Counted from the stretch's first letter, positions 32,801 through 40,790 are shown. The stretch is 64,000 nucleotides of DNA from Acheta domesticus (GCA_031308135.1 JAHLJT010000631.1:215521773-215585772); one strand, 5' to 3'. The notes: a model not told the origin generated them from the letters alone. Numbers and translations: made by a program.

Positions 32801-33223
32801 TGGCCATATACTTGGGATTCTGTGGTATAAGTTCAACCGCCATATTGGGAGTTGTGGTGGATGTGTTTCCCACAGCACTGCGAACGACAATGGTTGCTTT
32901 ATGTATGATGTTTGGGCGGATGGGCTCCATGGCCGGCAATGTGGTATTTCCTATCATTCTTGATCTCAGTTGTCCAGCACCCTTTTTCATGCTTCCAGCG
33001 GCCATCTTCAGTAAGTAACAACTTAATATTTTCTTGTGTATAAGTTATATTTCAAGGAATATTTAAAACAGACAATTTGCCTTTTATTTATCGACTTTCC
33101 TACGATGAATATGTTTCTGAATATGCTTTCTGCATTGTGTTTGTGACATTATCCTCTTTGATTGCAGTGTGTTCAGTGGCAAGTTTCCTTCTTCCTGTTA
33201 CCAAAGGGAAACATCTTGAATGA
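898..33223 (+). CDS. SV2/SVOP-like major facilitator superfamily transporter, 10 exons, 534 aa
   Basis: The spliced CDS is 898-949, 1492-1551, 17034-17358, 18981-19102, 24588-24832, 27171-27337, 28213-28387, 32529-32643, 32723-33010, 33168-33223. It totals 1605 nt, every junction is GT-AG and in frame, and it ends in TGA. The product is a 12-helix-type membrane transporter of the synaptic-vesicle-2 / SV2-related branch of the MFS. Family marks are [16 protein letters not shown] before helix 1 (about residues 29-44), [12 protein letters not shown] after it, the MFS loop [11 protein letters not shown] (about 101-111), FGESPKFL after helix 6, LRLWMPQLF (about 328-336) and [16 protein letters not shown] near helix 11. 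A lumenal loop after helix 7 (about 340-382) has two cysteines and an NIS sequon at about 365. The length fits insect members of 500-560 residues. Substrate is unknown; insect relatives are mostly annotated as SV2-like or organic-cation transporter-like. GC-rich exons alternate with AT-rich ones. Upstream UTR exons may exist. Confidence 0.9.
1492..1551 (+). CDS. SV2-like transporter exon 2 (conserved pre-helix-1 segment)
   Basis: The acceptor ttgcag ends at 1491 and the donor gtgagc starts at 1552. It encodes [20 protein letters not shown]. The DFEKAI-LTG stretch continues directly into YGKFNYLL of exon 3 and is the family's conserved segment just before helix 1. This is why the 16973 ATG is not the start. 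Confidence 0.85.
1552..2460. other. Start of intron 2, no recognised feature
   Basis: AT-rich, intronic by the gene model. I see no coding exon or clear repeat before the dispersed family begins near 2462. Confidence 0.5.
2462..3737 (+). repeat. Dispersed AT-rich repeat family, + copy interrupted by a LINE fragment
   Basis: It begins with the family's 5' mark (gaatggcacggactttctcg) and the Ala/Cys-rich-looking GCCGCC block near 2568. It continues through the internally repeated 'gagaaaa... cacagaaaa... acgtca' modules and ends in 'ggcgctagtggtgtt', which in the reference copy (46064-47690) leads into 'cacagacgg'. The LINE fragment 3738-4205 is inserted exactly there. No ORF above background, so the family looks non-autonomous. 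Confidence 0.7.
3738..4205 (-). mobile_element. 3' fragment of a LINE, inserted on the minus strand
   Basis: Read on the minus strand the fragment ends 'caccaataaagacattta' followed by an ATTT repeat (3738-3759), a typical LINE 3' end with a poly(A) signal and short-repeat tail. It is flanked by the 8-bp direct repeat GTGGTGTT (3730-3737 and 4206-4213), consistent with a target duplication. The end away from the tail contains a local duplication of 'gaaggtgcacagttgagaaa'. No reverse transcriptase frame remains, so the clade is not assignable. Confidence 0.6.
4227..5725. repeat. Minisatellite array 1, 12-bp units in five sequence blocks
   Basis: Ordered blocks of 12-bp units: about 20 of GGCGGACGGACA (to about 4504), 46 of GGCGGACCGACA (to about 5052), about 21 of GGCGGACGGACA (to about 5315), a short irregular join, 10 of ATGGACGGACGG (5361-5480) and 19 of ATGGACAGACGG (5481-5708). 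Because 12 is a multiple of 3 and no unit contains a stop, five overlapping frames of more than 540 codons appear; they are artefacts. The array starts at 'gttcacagacgg', the internal seed of the dispersed family. Each block is nearly identical inside, implying recent expansion. Confidence 0.97.
5726..5876. repeat. Compound TA / CATATATA / CA microsatellite
   Basis: Three copies of a 'gtgtgtatatatatatacatatat' type unit are followed by a long TA run and a CA run ending about 5875. It joins array 1 to the GC-richer segment 5880-6607 and could be the 3' tail of a minus-strand retroelement. Confidence 0.85.
5877..6607 (-). mobile_element. GC-balanced segment inserted within the minisatellite, candidate retroelement fragment
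   Basis: Base composition is far more GC-rich than its surroundings. It has two related internal units about 205 bp apart ('cactgcctgcaccttcaggc' near 6279 and 'cactgcctccaccttgaggc' near 6485). The same array motif (acggacgaacagacggacgg) lies on both sides, at about 5704 and 6610, compatible with a target duplication or with insertion into an existing array. The simple-repeat tail on its left would fit a minus-strand LINE or SINE. No protein match recognised, and frames are broken. Confidence 0.4.
6715..7200 (-). repeat. Dispersed family, minus-orientation fragment with a 12-bp tandem insert
   Basis: It contains the 'gggccctgttaacgaaaaag' and 'cggacattttcaaaattttc' landmarks in the orientation opposite to the reference copy. 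Between them, 6901-6962 has five 12-bp units of the type GCCGTCGCTCTT at the position where other copies carry the CGGAC seed. Confidence 0.6.
7560..9000 (+). repeat. Dispersed family, one or two plus-orientation copies in tandem
   Basis: Two successive passages show the same landmark order: 'gagaaaat', 'cacgaaaactactcat', 'gaccttttat', 'atcttcaat', 'gaaaatgtccg-gggtttca'. They end near 8280 (gctagcgttgtgctcagacaacg) and 8970 (gctagtgttgaacacggacgg). The first runs on through 'ctggctacacca' and 'gggcccggcaatgag' to about 8500; the second leads straight into array 2. Confidence 0.65.
8983..9300. repeat. Minisatellite array 2, including eight 17-bp units
   Basis: An irregular CGGACGGACAG/CACACA stretch (8983-9112) precedes eight copies of a 17-bp unit CGGACAGCCTCACGGGG (about 9113-9245, period checked by the GCCTCAC spacing). 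A pure ACGG run follows to about 9294. It sits directly after 'gctagtgttgaacacggacgg', the family seed site. Confidence 0.93.
9535..11583 (+). repeat. Dispersed family, plus copy with an inverted internal segment, leading into array 3
   Basis: It starts with 'gaatgcacatactttctcgt' near 9571 and follows the reference landmarks to about 10440. A minus-orientation stretch (10446-11100, 'gctgcgcgaaaaaaacgg' to 'gacattttcaaaattttc') is followed by plus-orientation sequence again to 'tttaggcacacggactgcc' at 11575, where array 3 begins. Confidence 0.6.
11584..14335. repeat. Minisatellite array 3, about 2.75 kb of 16-bp units in two main variants
   Basis: Positions 11584-13100 are 16-bp units of the GGACNGCTGGACTGTC type. 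Sub-blocks run GGACTGCC..., GGACCGCT..., a long run of GGACGGCTGGACTGTC, then a mix with GGACTGCTGGACTGTC. Positions about 13103-14335 are GGACTGTATGGCTGTC. Units with insertions or deletions cluster at 12781 and 13100-13380; the last 900 bp is essentially perfect. Three 16-bp units make 48 bp, so repeating 16-residue peptides appear in every frame; none is likely translated. Confidence 0.97.
14395..14825 (+). repeat. Dispersed-family end and start fragments plus an ATT microsatellite
   Basis: It has 'cattacatagctttctctac', the family's right-end palindrome, and then a new left end 'gaatggtacaaaatttctcg'. At 14767-14822 'aataaagac' runs into an ATT repeat, resembling a short retroelement 3' end on the plus strand. 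Confidence 0.55.
14826..16397 (-). repeat. Dispersed family, near-full minus copy with a short seed
   Basis: It reads as the reverse complement of the reference copy, from 'gtaatgctgcgcgaaaaaaa' to 'gtgccattctgtagcaccac'. The seed site (15016-15045) has only 'tgtccgtctgtccgtccgtc', showing the unexpanded state. Length is about 1.57 kb, with no coding frame of note. Confidence 0.75.
16440..17033. other. End of intron 2, unassigned
   Basis: The composition is more balanced than the rest of the intron, with no recognisable gene. It contains an ATG (16973) in frame with exon 3, which is a read-through of the intron into the exon rather than a start. Confidence 0.5.
17034..17358 (+). CDS. SV2-like transporter exon 3 (helices 1-4, MFS signature loop)
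   Basis: The acceptor is cgccag ending at 17033 and the donor gtaagc is at 17359. It encodes residues 38-145, from [10 protein letters not shown] to LLRYLVGF, including the signature [11 protein letters not shown]. Third codon positions are almost all G or C, in sharp contrast to the flanking intron. An open frame runs upstream to an ATG at 16973, but those residues are intronic. Confidence 0.93.
17359..18980. other. Intron 3, no recognised feature
   Basis: AT-rich. No transposon end or exon that I can support. Confidence 0.55.
18981..19102 (+). CDS. SV2-like transporter exon 4 (helix 4-5 region)
   Basis: The acceptor is ctctag ending at 18980 and the donor gtgagt is at 19103. It encodes [17 protein letters not shown] then [20 protein letters not shown]. 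Family members carry a related Y-x-AEF segment followed by a basic R-x-R run at the helix 4/5 loop. Codon use is mixed rather than GC-rich. Confidence 0.9.
19103..21710. other. First part of intron 4, unassigned
   Basis: Two GC-richer islands (about 19720-19880 and 20440-20620) stand out, and a minus-strand frame of 183 codons covers 20171-20722. That frame has no recognisable domain and a low-complexity cysteine/phenylalanine-rich start, so I do not call a gene. The islands may be old retroelement pieces. Confidence 0.4.
21711..24069. mobile_element. Non-autonomous hAT-like element, 2.36 kb, with target duplication
   Basis: The left end CAGTTGCGGATCCAG and right end (reverse complement CATTGGCGGATCCAG) form matching terminal inverted repeats of hAT character. 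They are flanked by the 8-bp direct repeat gtcccctc (21703-21710) / atcccctc (24070-24077), 7 of 8 identical. No transposase frame. Inside is a diverged duplication about 980 bp apart in which a 29-bp stretch (22873-22901 and 23856-23884) is identical and contains the palindrome GCGAGAGTTCTCGC. Confidence 0.72.
24078..24587. other. End of intron 4
   Basis: It contains a short perfect palindrome (24394-24412, GGTGTGAC-att-GTCACACC) and two loosely similar blocks near 24105 and 24280 ('ctccgatttaaacagagt' / 'ctccgtttaaatagaagt'). No gene seen. Confidence 0.45.
24588..24832 (+). CDS. SV2-like transporter exon 5 (helices 5-6)
   Basis: The acceptor tgtgcag ends at 24587 after a TG-rich tract, and the donor gtgcgt is at 24833. 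It encodes residues 187-268, [13 protein letters not shown] to [10 protein letters not shown], including [18 protein letters not shown], the start of the central cytosolic loop. It is strongly GC-rich. A CT/CA microsatellite begins about 50 bp after the donor. Confidence 0.92.
24883..25178. repeat. TCTG / CTCTCA microsatellite just inside intron 5
   Basis: TCTG repeats pass into about 280 bp of mixed CTCT and CACT units, beginning about 50 bp after the exon 5 donor (24833). It creates three open plus-strand frames that read out of the exon, all spurious. Confidence 0.95.
25179..26620. other. Intron 5, mostly unassigned
   Basis: AT-rich. Near 26473-26501 there is a near-perfect palindrome (ACGCACTTTAAC / GTTAAAAGTGCGT) inside a GC-richer block (about 26440-26620) that is probably a decayed small DNA element. 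Confidence 0.4.
26621..26796. mobile_element. hAT-type MITE, 176 bp
   Basis: It is collinear with the better preserved copy at 50006-50181, with the same length of 176 bp. Its ends are CAGAGGTGTGTGTACGG and (reverse complement) CAGAGGCGTATCTAGG. No clear flanking duplication remains. Confidence 0.7.
26894..27146. mobile_element. 253-bp MITE with about 80-bp inverted arms, adjacent to exon 6
   Basis: The left arm runs from TACTGCGGTTTTTGTAGGAA and is mirrored almost perfectly by the right arm, ending TTCCTACAAAAATCGCAGTA. TA flanks both ends (26892-26893, 27147-27148), fitting a Tc1/mariner-type target. The arms share 'gagctctcaagataactcaa' and 'catcttcgcgatgga'. It ends 24 bp before exon 6. 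Confidence 0.82.
27171..27337 (+). CDS. SV2-like transporter exon 6 (central loop into helix 7)
   Basis: The acceptor gtgcgcag ends at 27170 and the donor gtgagt is at 27338. It encodes [20 protein letters not shown] and then [20 protein letters not shown], leading to helix 7. Essentially every third codon position is G or C, and Ala/Gly runs are present. A MITE ends 24 bp upstream of the exon. Confidence 0.88.
27338..28212. other. Intron 6, no recognised feature
   Basis: AT-rich. No repeat or exon that I can support. Confidence 0.55.
28213..28387 (+). CDS. SV2-like transporter exon 7 (helix 7 end and lumenal loop)
   Basis: The acceptor gtcttag ends at 28212 and the donor gtaagg is at 28388. 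It encodes [19 protein letters not shown] and then the loop with C358, sequon N365-I-S and C380. The LRLWMPQLF block is a family hallmark. GC-rich. Confidence 0.9.
28517..30989. mobile_element. Long-TIR (foldback-like) element, copy 1, 2.47 kb
   Basis: The left arm (28517 to about 29080) and right arm (about 30433-30989) are reverse complements over about 560 bp, starting AAAGGGTCCCCC and including 'gaggggaactttttacc' and 'taaaggcgggaaa'. The interior is single-copy and includes a hairpin at 30079-30166. No long ORF, so non-autonomous. No target duplication found, superfamily unassigned. Confidence 0.85.
31056..31172. repeat. AT-rich 17-bp tandem repeat
   Basis: About six to seven tandem copies of a TATAATATAAATGTATA-type unit, with TA expansion at the right side. 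Confidence 0.85.
31669..32528. other. End of intron 7
   Basis: It contains a perfect 13-bp-arm hairpin at 32076-32111 (ATTCCTGTGCCAA ... TTGGCACAGGAAT). No exon recognised. Confidence 0.5.
32529..32643 (+). CDS. SV2-like transporter exon 8 (helices 8-9)
   Basis: The acceptor ctttgcag ends at 32528 and the donor gtaagt is at 32644. It encodes [18 protein letters not shown], then [20 protein letters not shown], a helix and the short basic loop equivalent to the MFS loop 8-9. AT-rich codon use, unlike exons 3 and 5-7. Confidence 0.92.
32723..33010 (+). CDS. SV2-like transporter exon 9 (helices 9-12)
   Basis: The acceptor tttacag ends at 32722 and the donor gtaagt is at 33011. It encodes residues 421-516, including [40 protein letters not shown] and the final helices. 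The FPT-LR motif is strongly typical of SV2-like proteins. Confidence 0.94.
33168..33223 (+). CDS. SV2-like transporter exon 10 (C-terminus)
   Basis: The acceptor attgcag ends at 33167. It encodes [18 protein letters not shown] and stops at TGA 33221-33223. The LLP-T-G/K tail is the usual end of this family. Confidence 0.92.
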
Positions 33224-33310
33224 ACTTCACCATTCTTAGAATCCATTTACGCTAATAGTAATTTATTCTTGTAATTTATACTGTGGAATTCAATATGATA
33301 GTACAGCACA

Positions 33311-33316
33311 AATAAA
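33311..33316 (+). terminator. Poly(A) signal, SV2-like gene (proximal)
   Basis: Canonical AATAAA about 90 bp after the stop codon. Confidence 0.55.
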
Positions 33317-33705
33317 GTAGGTAAGTTTGTGCATGTAATATGGAAAGATCGTTCAGTAAAAATATACATATGACAAGACGATTTAGAGGATTTGCAAAAC
33401 ATTGAACATTATGTTGAACTTTGTTTTAATAGTCTTTTTCAGCTATGAATTAGTTTAAATTTGTATTTATATTAATCATTTTTTTAGTTTGTCTATTATA
33501 ATTTGTTTAATTATTCTTTTTCAACAGCTTGCAAGCCTCAGTCTCTGAAAACACACTAAAATGTAAACAGAAGAATTATTTGTTTCACTATGAAAATGGC
33601 ATTCTTGACAACTTTGATGTTTTCCCTGCTTTTATCATAAATCAAGAGATTTATTATGATTTTGTTTCCTGTTTTTCTAAAATGTAAAGAATATATTTAT
33701 TTTTT

Positions 33706-33711
33706 AATAAA
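33706..33711 (+). terminator. Poly(A) signal, SV2-like gene (distal candidate)
   Basis: Canonical AATAAA in T-rich context, followed by 'aggttataaag'. Confidence 0.4.
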
Positions 33712-33877
33712 AGGTTATAAAGATTATTAACACAAGAACTTTTTCATATACTTCATTATGTACTTAAATCAAACTTAAAACTAATGAAGAAAATTAAAAA
33801 TCATAAAACCTACTTTTACCTTTGCTAAAAATGTACTATAATAGATAAGATATTGATCTTTTGACTTTTCTATGCAC

Positions 33878-36130
33878 ATAGGGTACCCCCGAATAAGATG
33901 GTAAAATGTTCCCCTCAACTAAATGACATACGAGTAGTTACACGATAATTCTAACATAAAGATAATGCTTTTGAAAGGTTTCTTAGCCCCCGTCCCACCT
34001 CCCACACTCCTCTACACCCAACAACGTGTTTTTTTAATTTCAATTTTTTTCCCGTCAACTTAACACTATTGTATCCGACTGAAAAAATATGATCAATAAG
34101 AAAACATTTTTACATGCTATTAGAAAAATATTTTTTGATAATTTCTCAGACCCAAATTCAGATTAAACAAAAATATTTATGAAAACAAATAACAAAAAAA
34201 TTAACGTAAATTAGAAACCTGAAATAGGCTCGAAAAAATCTTAAAAGTTTCTCTTAAAACACAAATTGTTGTGAATATTTTTCAGATTTTTCGATTGCTG
34301 GGCTGCAGATAAAAAAATAAAAACTATTTTCCCGCCTTTAAATCACCTGGACTTTAAGCATATTTTGAACATGACTGCAACTGTTCTGTATTTATTTATT
34401 TGTTCTGCATTTATTTTAGTGTTCATTATGAACTTGTATACATTGTTGTAGCATCCAGTAATATTTTGACTTTGGAATGTAGTTACAAGTTATAATTTTT
34501 TAAGTTTTCTAATCCTTTGTGTGTCATACGCAAAGGAAAGACAATAGTTTTTGGCAGTTTATTAAATAATAATTCGGTCACTTTTGAAGGATAAATGTGG
34601 GACATGTTGGGGAAATGAAGGGGAATAGGTTGAACCCGGATTTACAAGAACTATTTTACTGAGTCTTAGAACAGCGACACAGGCACGAAAATAATCTTAA
34701 AACTTAAACTCGGACCACTTGTGAATTTTTTCATATTCTTTTAATAGCTGGGCTATAGTTAAAAAACTAAGGCATTTGTGGTCACGTACTTGGCTGTCCG
34801 GTAGACGCCGCGTCCTTGGCACCTGTGAGCTTCCTACTGGAGGAAGGTCACAGAATGGCGGCTGAAACGTGGGCCTAGGACGCGGCGTTTCCTGGTCAGG
34901 TAAATAGTTACCGACTCCGACGGAAGCTTGCATTCTCACATCTGTAGATGTTTCTTACTAGAGAAAGAGTTGTCTTTTCCCTTACCTAGTAAGTATTTGT
35001 TCTTGTATACGTATAAATAAGTAGACACTAGTACAATCTGTACACGTGCGAAAACTCTGCACTTTGTAAGTAATAATTGTACGAAAACTGAAAATTGATT
35101 TAACGTAACAACCAACTGCAAAACATCCATTTCCCGAAATGTGGTTTACAATATTTTAGACCCGATGCTGTGCAAGAGAATCCATTCCAATATTGCTGAG
35201 CGTTGAGATAAAAATTCACAGAAAATAAAATAGTCCCTTTAATGGTTTAGCGTGAAAGATAACCTCGGTATATTCCTTCAATTTAATTTTATACTGAATT
35301 CGGCTTCTCTTTTCTGTCCATCCATGCTATGGAGAGGGGGCATCCAAAAGAACTATTATGCAAAATTGTAAAAAAGGACGATCATAAAAGTGGTATATTG
35401 AAGAATCCTGCCCAACAACATAATACGGATCCAATCGGTTCTTCATTTCCCCATTGTCGCCCATCTATCCTTCACCTGCAGCCGAACTTTTCCGAACGAG
35501 CCCTTATCATTTCCCCATTTGTCATCTACCTGTCCCCCAAAACACCTCATTGTCAGAATTTACTTGTCCTCAAACAACAATGTATACAAATGAATAATAA
35601 ACACTAAAATAAATGTACAGAACTGTCGCAGTCATTTTCAAAGTATGTTTAAAGTCCAGGTGATTTAAAGGCGGGAAAATGGTTTTTATTTTTTTAACTG
35701 CAGCCCAGCAATCGAAAAAATCTGAAAAATATTCACAACAATTTGTGTTTTAAGAGGAACTTTTGAGATTTTTTTGAGCCTGTTTCAGGTTTCTCAGTTA
35801 CGGCAAAAAAAAAATTGTAAATTTTTTTCATAAATATTGTTTTGTGTTTGGATTTGGCCGTGAGAAATTATCAAAAAATATTTTTCTAATAGTATAAATT
35901 GTTTGTGGTTTTCTTATTGATCATATTTTTTCAGTCTGATAAAATAGTGTTAAATTGACGAAAAAAATTGAAATTAAGAAAACACCTTTTTGGCTGCAGA
36001 GGAGTGTGGGTGGAACAGGGGTTAAGAAACCTTTGAAAAATATAATTTTTATGTTAGAATTATAGTGTAACTACTCATATGTCATTTGGTTGAGGGGAAC
36101 TTTTTACCATCTTATCGGGGGGTACCCTTT
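33878..36130. mobile_element. Long-TIR (foldback-like) element, copy 2, 2.25 kb, inverted relative to copy 1
   Basis: The arms (33878 to about 34470, about 35570-36130) are reverse complements and match copy 1's arms (outer end GGGTACCCCCGA). The interior matches copy 1 only as the reverse complement, for example the hairpin 34805-34888 and the 'gtacacgtgcgaaaactctg' block near 35040. No coding capacity and no target duplication seen. Confidence 0.85.
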
Positions 36131-39100
36131 CCTCTGAAAAATAAATACAGCATATTTTTATTATGTATTTAGTGTATTCTGTCAAATTCAAAGAGTTCAA
36201 TTCAAAAACAAACTTAGATAAGTTAAAGCAAGTCAGCAAGTTAAAAAAGTTGGGCCTTTGAAAGCAAATTATGGAAGTTTAATCTTCCATATTTACAAAC
36301 CTTTTCAGGGCTTAATGAATGAAATTTCAAATCATCAAAATCCAAATTCAAACCAACCCCCCTCCAAAAAAAAAAAAACAACCTAATATATGGTCTGGTA
36401 TGAAACAAGTTTTCTATTAATATTAAAAAATATACATTGCATTTTAAATCTAAAGAACACCTCTAAAATATAAATTTAAACATTATTATTTGAACTGACA
36501 TTTATTTTGCATAATATTAAGATAGATTATACCCCAAAATAATGGAAATATTAGAAAATTCATTAGTTGGTATTTATATGTTGGTAACAGCCATATCCAT
36601 TGATTTCTACTCTTTAATATGGTGAAACCCTAATTTTTCTACAATCTTTTGTATTTTTTATATTTACATTTTTATGAAGTGTTGTGTTGAAGTCAGAGCC
36701 CCTTTTTCAAACTGAAATTAGTGAACAAATGGGAAAATAAAAGAAATAAAACTTAGCCCAAAATGGGCAACACCAAAATTTAAGAATAGAAGAAGAAGAT
36801 ATCTCAGAAGAAAAAGCAAAATAATTTGTCATACTATTATAGAAAAACAACACACATCACTGTGGAGCTTTTTAGTACATCAAAAAATTTAAAGCCATTT
36901 TTCTGAAAGTTGGGTTTCTGTCAACTGGAAGTTGTTATGTAATGTCCCTATATTATTCTATTTAATAAAACATGATGATTCTTTCTTCATTATAAACTAG
37001 ATATAAGGGTTAGATCATGAACCAAAACTAAACATTTGAACACCTCTCATATGAAAAAATTGATTTTCAATAATTTCAGAAAAAATTTTTTTTTCCCTTT
37101 CTGAAAGACAATGATAAAAATATATAAACATGGAAAATACATGAATGGTTTGGTTCAAAATCGAATCATCTATGTGCATGAAAAAATAAAATTAAAGTAT
37201 TATAGATATTAGTTCTAAAGTTATGTCACAACTCAGAGCCATTAATTCTATTTAAAATTCAATTATTTCCCAAACAAAATTTTTAAAAAGAGTCTAATTT
37301 CATGTTGATTATTGACATATTGATCCAGTAAGCATAATAAAAAATGCTATGAAACAATACTTTTAAAATTTACATGTTTGGAGTAGCCTCTAATTCCTTA
37401 AATTGCAAATTCTCAAAGTCTTTGGAGATAAAATTCTGTTCATTGATATTTCCATTTTTTCAAGAACAAAATATTTCTTTCTCACTTACAAATTCATCCA
37501 AAATATTGAAATTCCGGAAAAAATACTTGAATGAACATATAAAATGAGAAGGTATTGTAATATTTCTAATATTATGAGGCATCTCTGAGAACTATTAGTG
37601 GCCACAGAGTAAACAATGCACCCGCTATAGTCTGTGTGGACACATAATGTATGCATTAGAGGTACATAGATATAGTCTATGGTGGACACAAAGTGTGCCG
37701 ATAATCGATACCAGCGCAACAAAAGAGCATCGCGTGTTAAAAATGAAGTGGACAATTTTGGACTTTTAGGGTTTGTGAGAAATTGTACAGAAACTGTGAC
37801 TATTCAAGTAAATAGAGGCAATGTCGTGGAATATTATACATGTTGTTTGAACACGATCGGTTAGCGGGTTCGCTTAAAATCACAGAAAAACGAGTTCGGA
37901 AAGAGAACCATTCGTACGTTCCAAGAAGCATCAAACCGGAATTTATTAAAATTTAAGAAGAAACACTGAATTAAATAATGAGAGATAATGGGATTCATTG
38001 GAAGATAATTTCGGCCGAATTTAGAACTGGGTTTCTGAATTTTTAGAACACTGGGGAATGTATTATTAAATAAATATTAAAACGTAAGAAGATGATGAAA
38101 CAAACGAAGACATGTTGCATAACGTCAACATAGAAATCCACAATTTTCGGCTATAAATATTTAGAAAACGGCACTTTTAACAAGATAATCATGACATTGG
38201 ATGCATGACGAAGCGAATGAACCCGAAACCCGTTCGAAACTCTTAAAATTGAACATTTTGAGAAAATTTTCTAGGACGACAATGAGAATAAGCGAAAGGT
38301 GGTCGGCATTTTTTTGAAAAAAAAAGGTGTTGTGTTAAATCGACGCAAGTTTTTTGAGACAGTTGGGTTCTGAAAGCCGTGGAAAGCACATCGAATTCAC
38401 GTCGGTCCGATTCAAAATTCATAATTATTTTTGGGACTTGTAATTTTGTTGTGGTGATCGAGCATTCAGTTAAGAACTGTGAACGTGTAGTAAAACGGGA
38501 CGTATTCGTATTGAAGACAGAAGAAGTTTATGTTATGTTGTTAGTGATTTTTCAATGGAACATTCTGGAAATTTATGGGATTTTCCACGGAAGGAGATTA
38601 ATTGAAGAAGACGAGCCGCACGAGATTCAACAGACCCGACGGCAACGCACGCGAGGAGGCGCGTGTACATCGAGGGAAGTGGCAACGGCGCGGTTCTTCA
38701 ACAACAAACGCAGGAAAGTGGCGCATCAGCAAACGTTCGCGACGTAATTCATGAATCCAAGCTGGTTTCGCGATTTTTAACAATAATGTGAACAGTAATG
38801 GAGATTACGGAACTGAATAGTCAAAAGTAACATTAATCCAGATAAGAACGATTTAACAAATACTAAGCAAGGATAACTAATTTCATTTTTTGTGTATTAG
38901 TATAGAATAAGTACGTACGTACGAGATTTTGCACAATATTAATAAAATTCAATTGCTACAAGGAATTCCTTTAATTAATTATCATTCATGATCAGCTGGT
39001 CAATGATAAATAAAGATTAGCATAAGAATTAATTGTGATTTATAAAACAGAGCGAATCGTAACAATCACGCCAAGAGCACCTATATTAAAATTTACATTG

Positions 39101-40640
39101 TTGCCGCAGTTAAAAGAAACGCTGATTAAAGTTTTGTTTTCATGTTTAAAAGGAAACACCGTGTTTGATTTCAGTAGCATATTTCCTGGAAACTGTTGTT
39201 GTTTTGAATGTTGTTTTCAGCCTGGTCCGTACGGAGGCACCCACCGCCCACGACCCATAAATTTTTGCAATCACGGGATTTAGCAGAGTAATCTTCGGTA
39301 GTAACGTCAGATAGATAGAGAATCCAGAGGGAGTCCCGTGGGTACTTTTTGCATTGGCAGCCCCGTGTGGGGCACAAAAGGGGGAGTACTTTTTGCAGTA
39401 TAATCGTTCCAATGATGTTGAATTTTAAAAACTCAAATTTCCTCATTTGTCATTCTCCTATGAAAACATGCTGTGAGAGTAAAGACCACACCAGATCATA
39501 TACATATTTTTAAATAGGAATCAAGTAAATTCTTTTGCTGAGAAGCTGAGTTTTTGTTAAGCTTGTACACCAATTTAAGTGTCAGTTAAATAAAATAGCT
39601 GAAATTTATTCTTGTGACTGTGGCACTTTGAAGTCTTTTATTACTGACCCAATTCATTAAAGACAAAATGAGAAAATATAAACAATACTATTAGTATATC
39701 TCCATTAATTTACTTCTTATGCGACATAGTGCTATGGTCACTAATAACCATGTAGACTATCAAAAGAATTTATGCATATGAACATTCACATGTTGACAAA
39801 TATTCGTTAAGGTTAAGCTGTCAGAGGAAAGTAATAACTTTTAAAAATGCAGAATTTTAAAACAAAAGAGGTTGAATATAGTGTAGGAATTCATTTTTTT
39901 CCAACAAATGATTAAAACTTGGAAAATTATTAAGTTATGATTAAGTTATTATTAATGTATGATATGTAAGTGACATGTTAACAAAGGTTTGGCATTTTGT
40001 TTGCTATTTCATGGTTATGCTCCTTTGAATATCCAATTCTCACAAGAGTATAAATATAATGATTTCTTTTTTGGAAGTAAGGAGCTTGATTATCAAGAAA
40101 TATTTTTCTGTCCTTATGTAATTTGCTTAGAGTTGAACTTTTTCATTTCCTCTCCCATAATTCTTTGTGATGAAGTGCATTTTCAATTGCAGTAAGTAGT
40201 GAAGAGTTACAATTCACAAAGCTTATTTAGCTGCAATACCAACTTACAAATAATACCAAATTGAGAAGTGACACAGATAAACATTTTGTAAAAAAAAATT
40301 AAATCCTGATATATTTTTCTCCTTTTACAAGGAAGCCAGATTGACCTTCCTTGCTACAATACCATCTTTTAGTTTGCCTAATATCTCTGTGACCAGAAGG
40401 GTTTTAGTTAATCTGATTGGTAATTCTTGTCCTTGTCCCTTTCTTTGTTTTTAATAAATTGTTTAGCCAGTACTTTGTTTGTCATAATTTTTTTTACATT
40501 AAGTAAACTCAATAGTTTACACAACAGATTGTGTCACTTAGTATATGATCCCAGACATTGCTCATGTCATCCTTGTCTCGCATTTCCAATTCTTCCAATT
40601 GTTGTTGAGTTTCCATGTTTAATGCACATACATGAGTTAC
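36131..40640. other. Intergenic, largely unassigned
   Basis: Very AT-rich to about 37670. Positions 37680-38800 and 39210-39400 are less AT-rich and could be degraded retroelement pieces. A 122-codon frame at 38379-38747 has a basic C-terminus but no recognisable domain. No gene called. Confidence 0.4.
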
Positions 40641-40643
40641 ACA

Positions 40644-40790
40644 TTAGGGGGTCGTCCATAAATTACAAGAGGCGATTTTGGCGATATTTCGACTTCAACG
40701 TGAAACGACTTCTTGGTGAAATGTCGTGAGATTTGGTTCAACCCCCTCCCCACTTCTAATCTCACGTGAGAATTTTCAAAATGCGTATTT
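40644..40790 (+). mobile_element. Partial MITE of the 'GGGGTCGTCCATAAATTAC' type
   Basis: It begins TTAGGGGGTCGTCCATAAAT and runs into 'caaccccctccccacttcta' and 'tctcacgtga', a sequence order that recurs in many insect genomes as a short DNA element. The opposite end is not found, so it is probably truncated. Confidence 0.5.

Larger units (their letters stand above)
33224..33720 (+). other. 3' UTR of the SV2-like gene
   Basis: AT-rich sequence after the stop with AATAAA at 33311-33316 and a second at 33706-33711. Either could define the transcript end. Confidence 0.6.

Noticed and set aside
38379..38747. 122-codon plus-strand frame with a basic C-terminus
   Set aside because: No family recognised and no splice or promoter context; more likely part of a degraded repeat.
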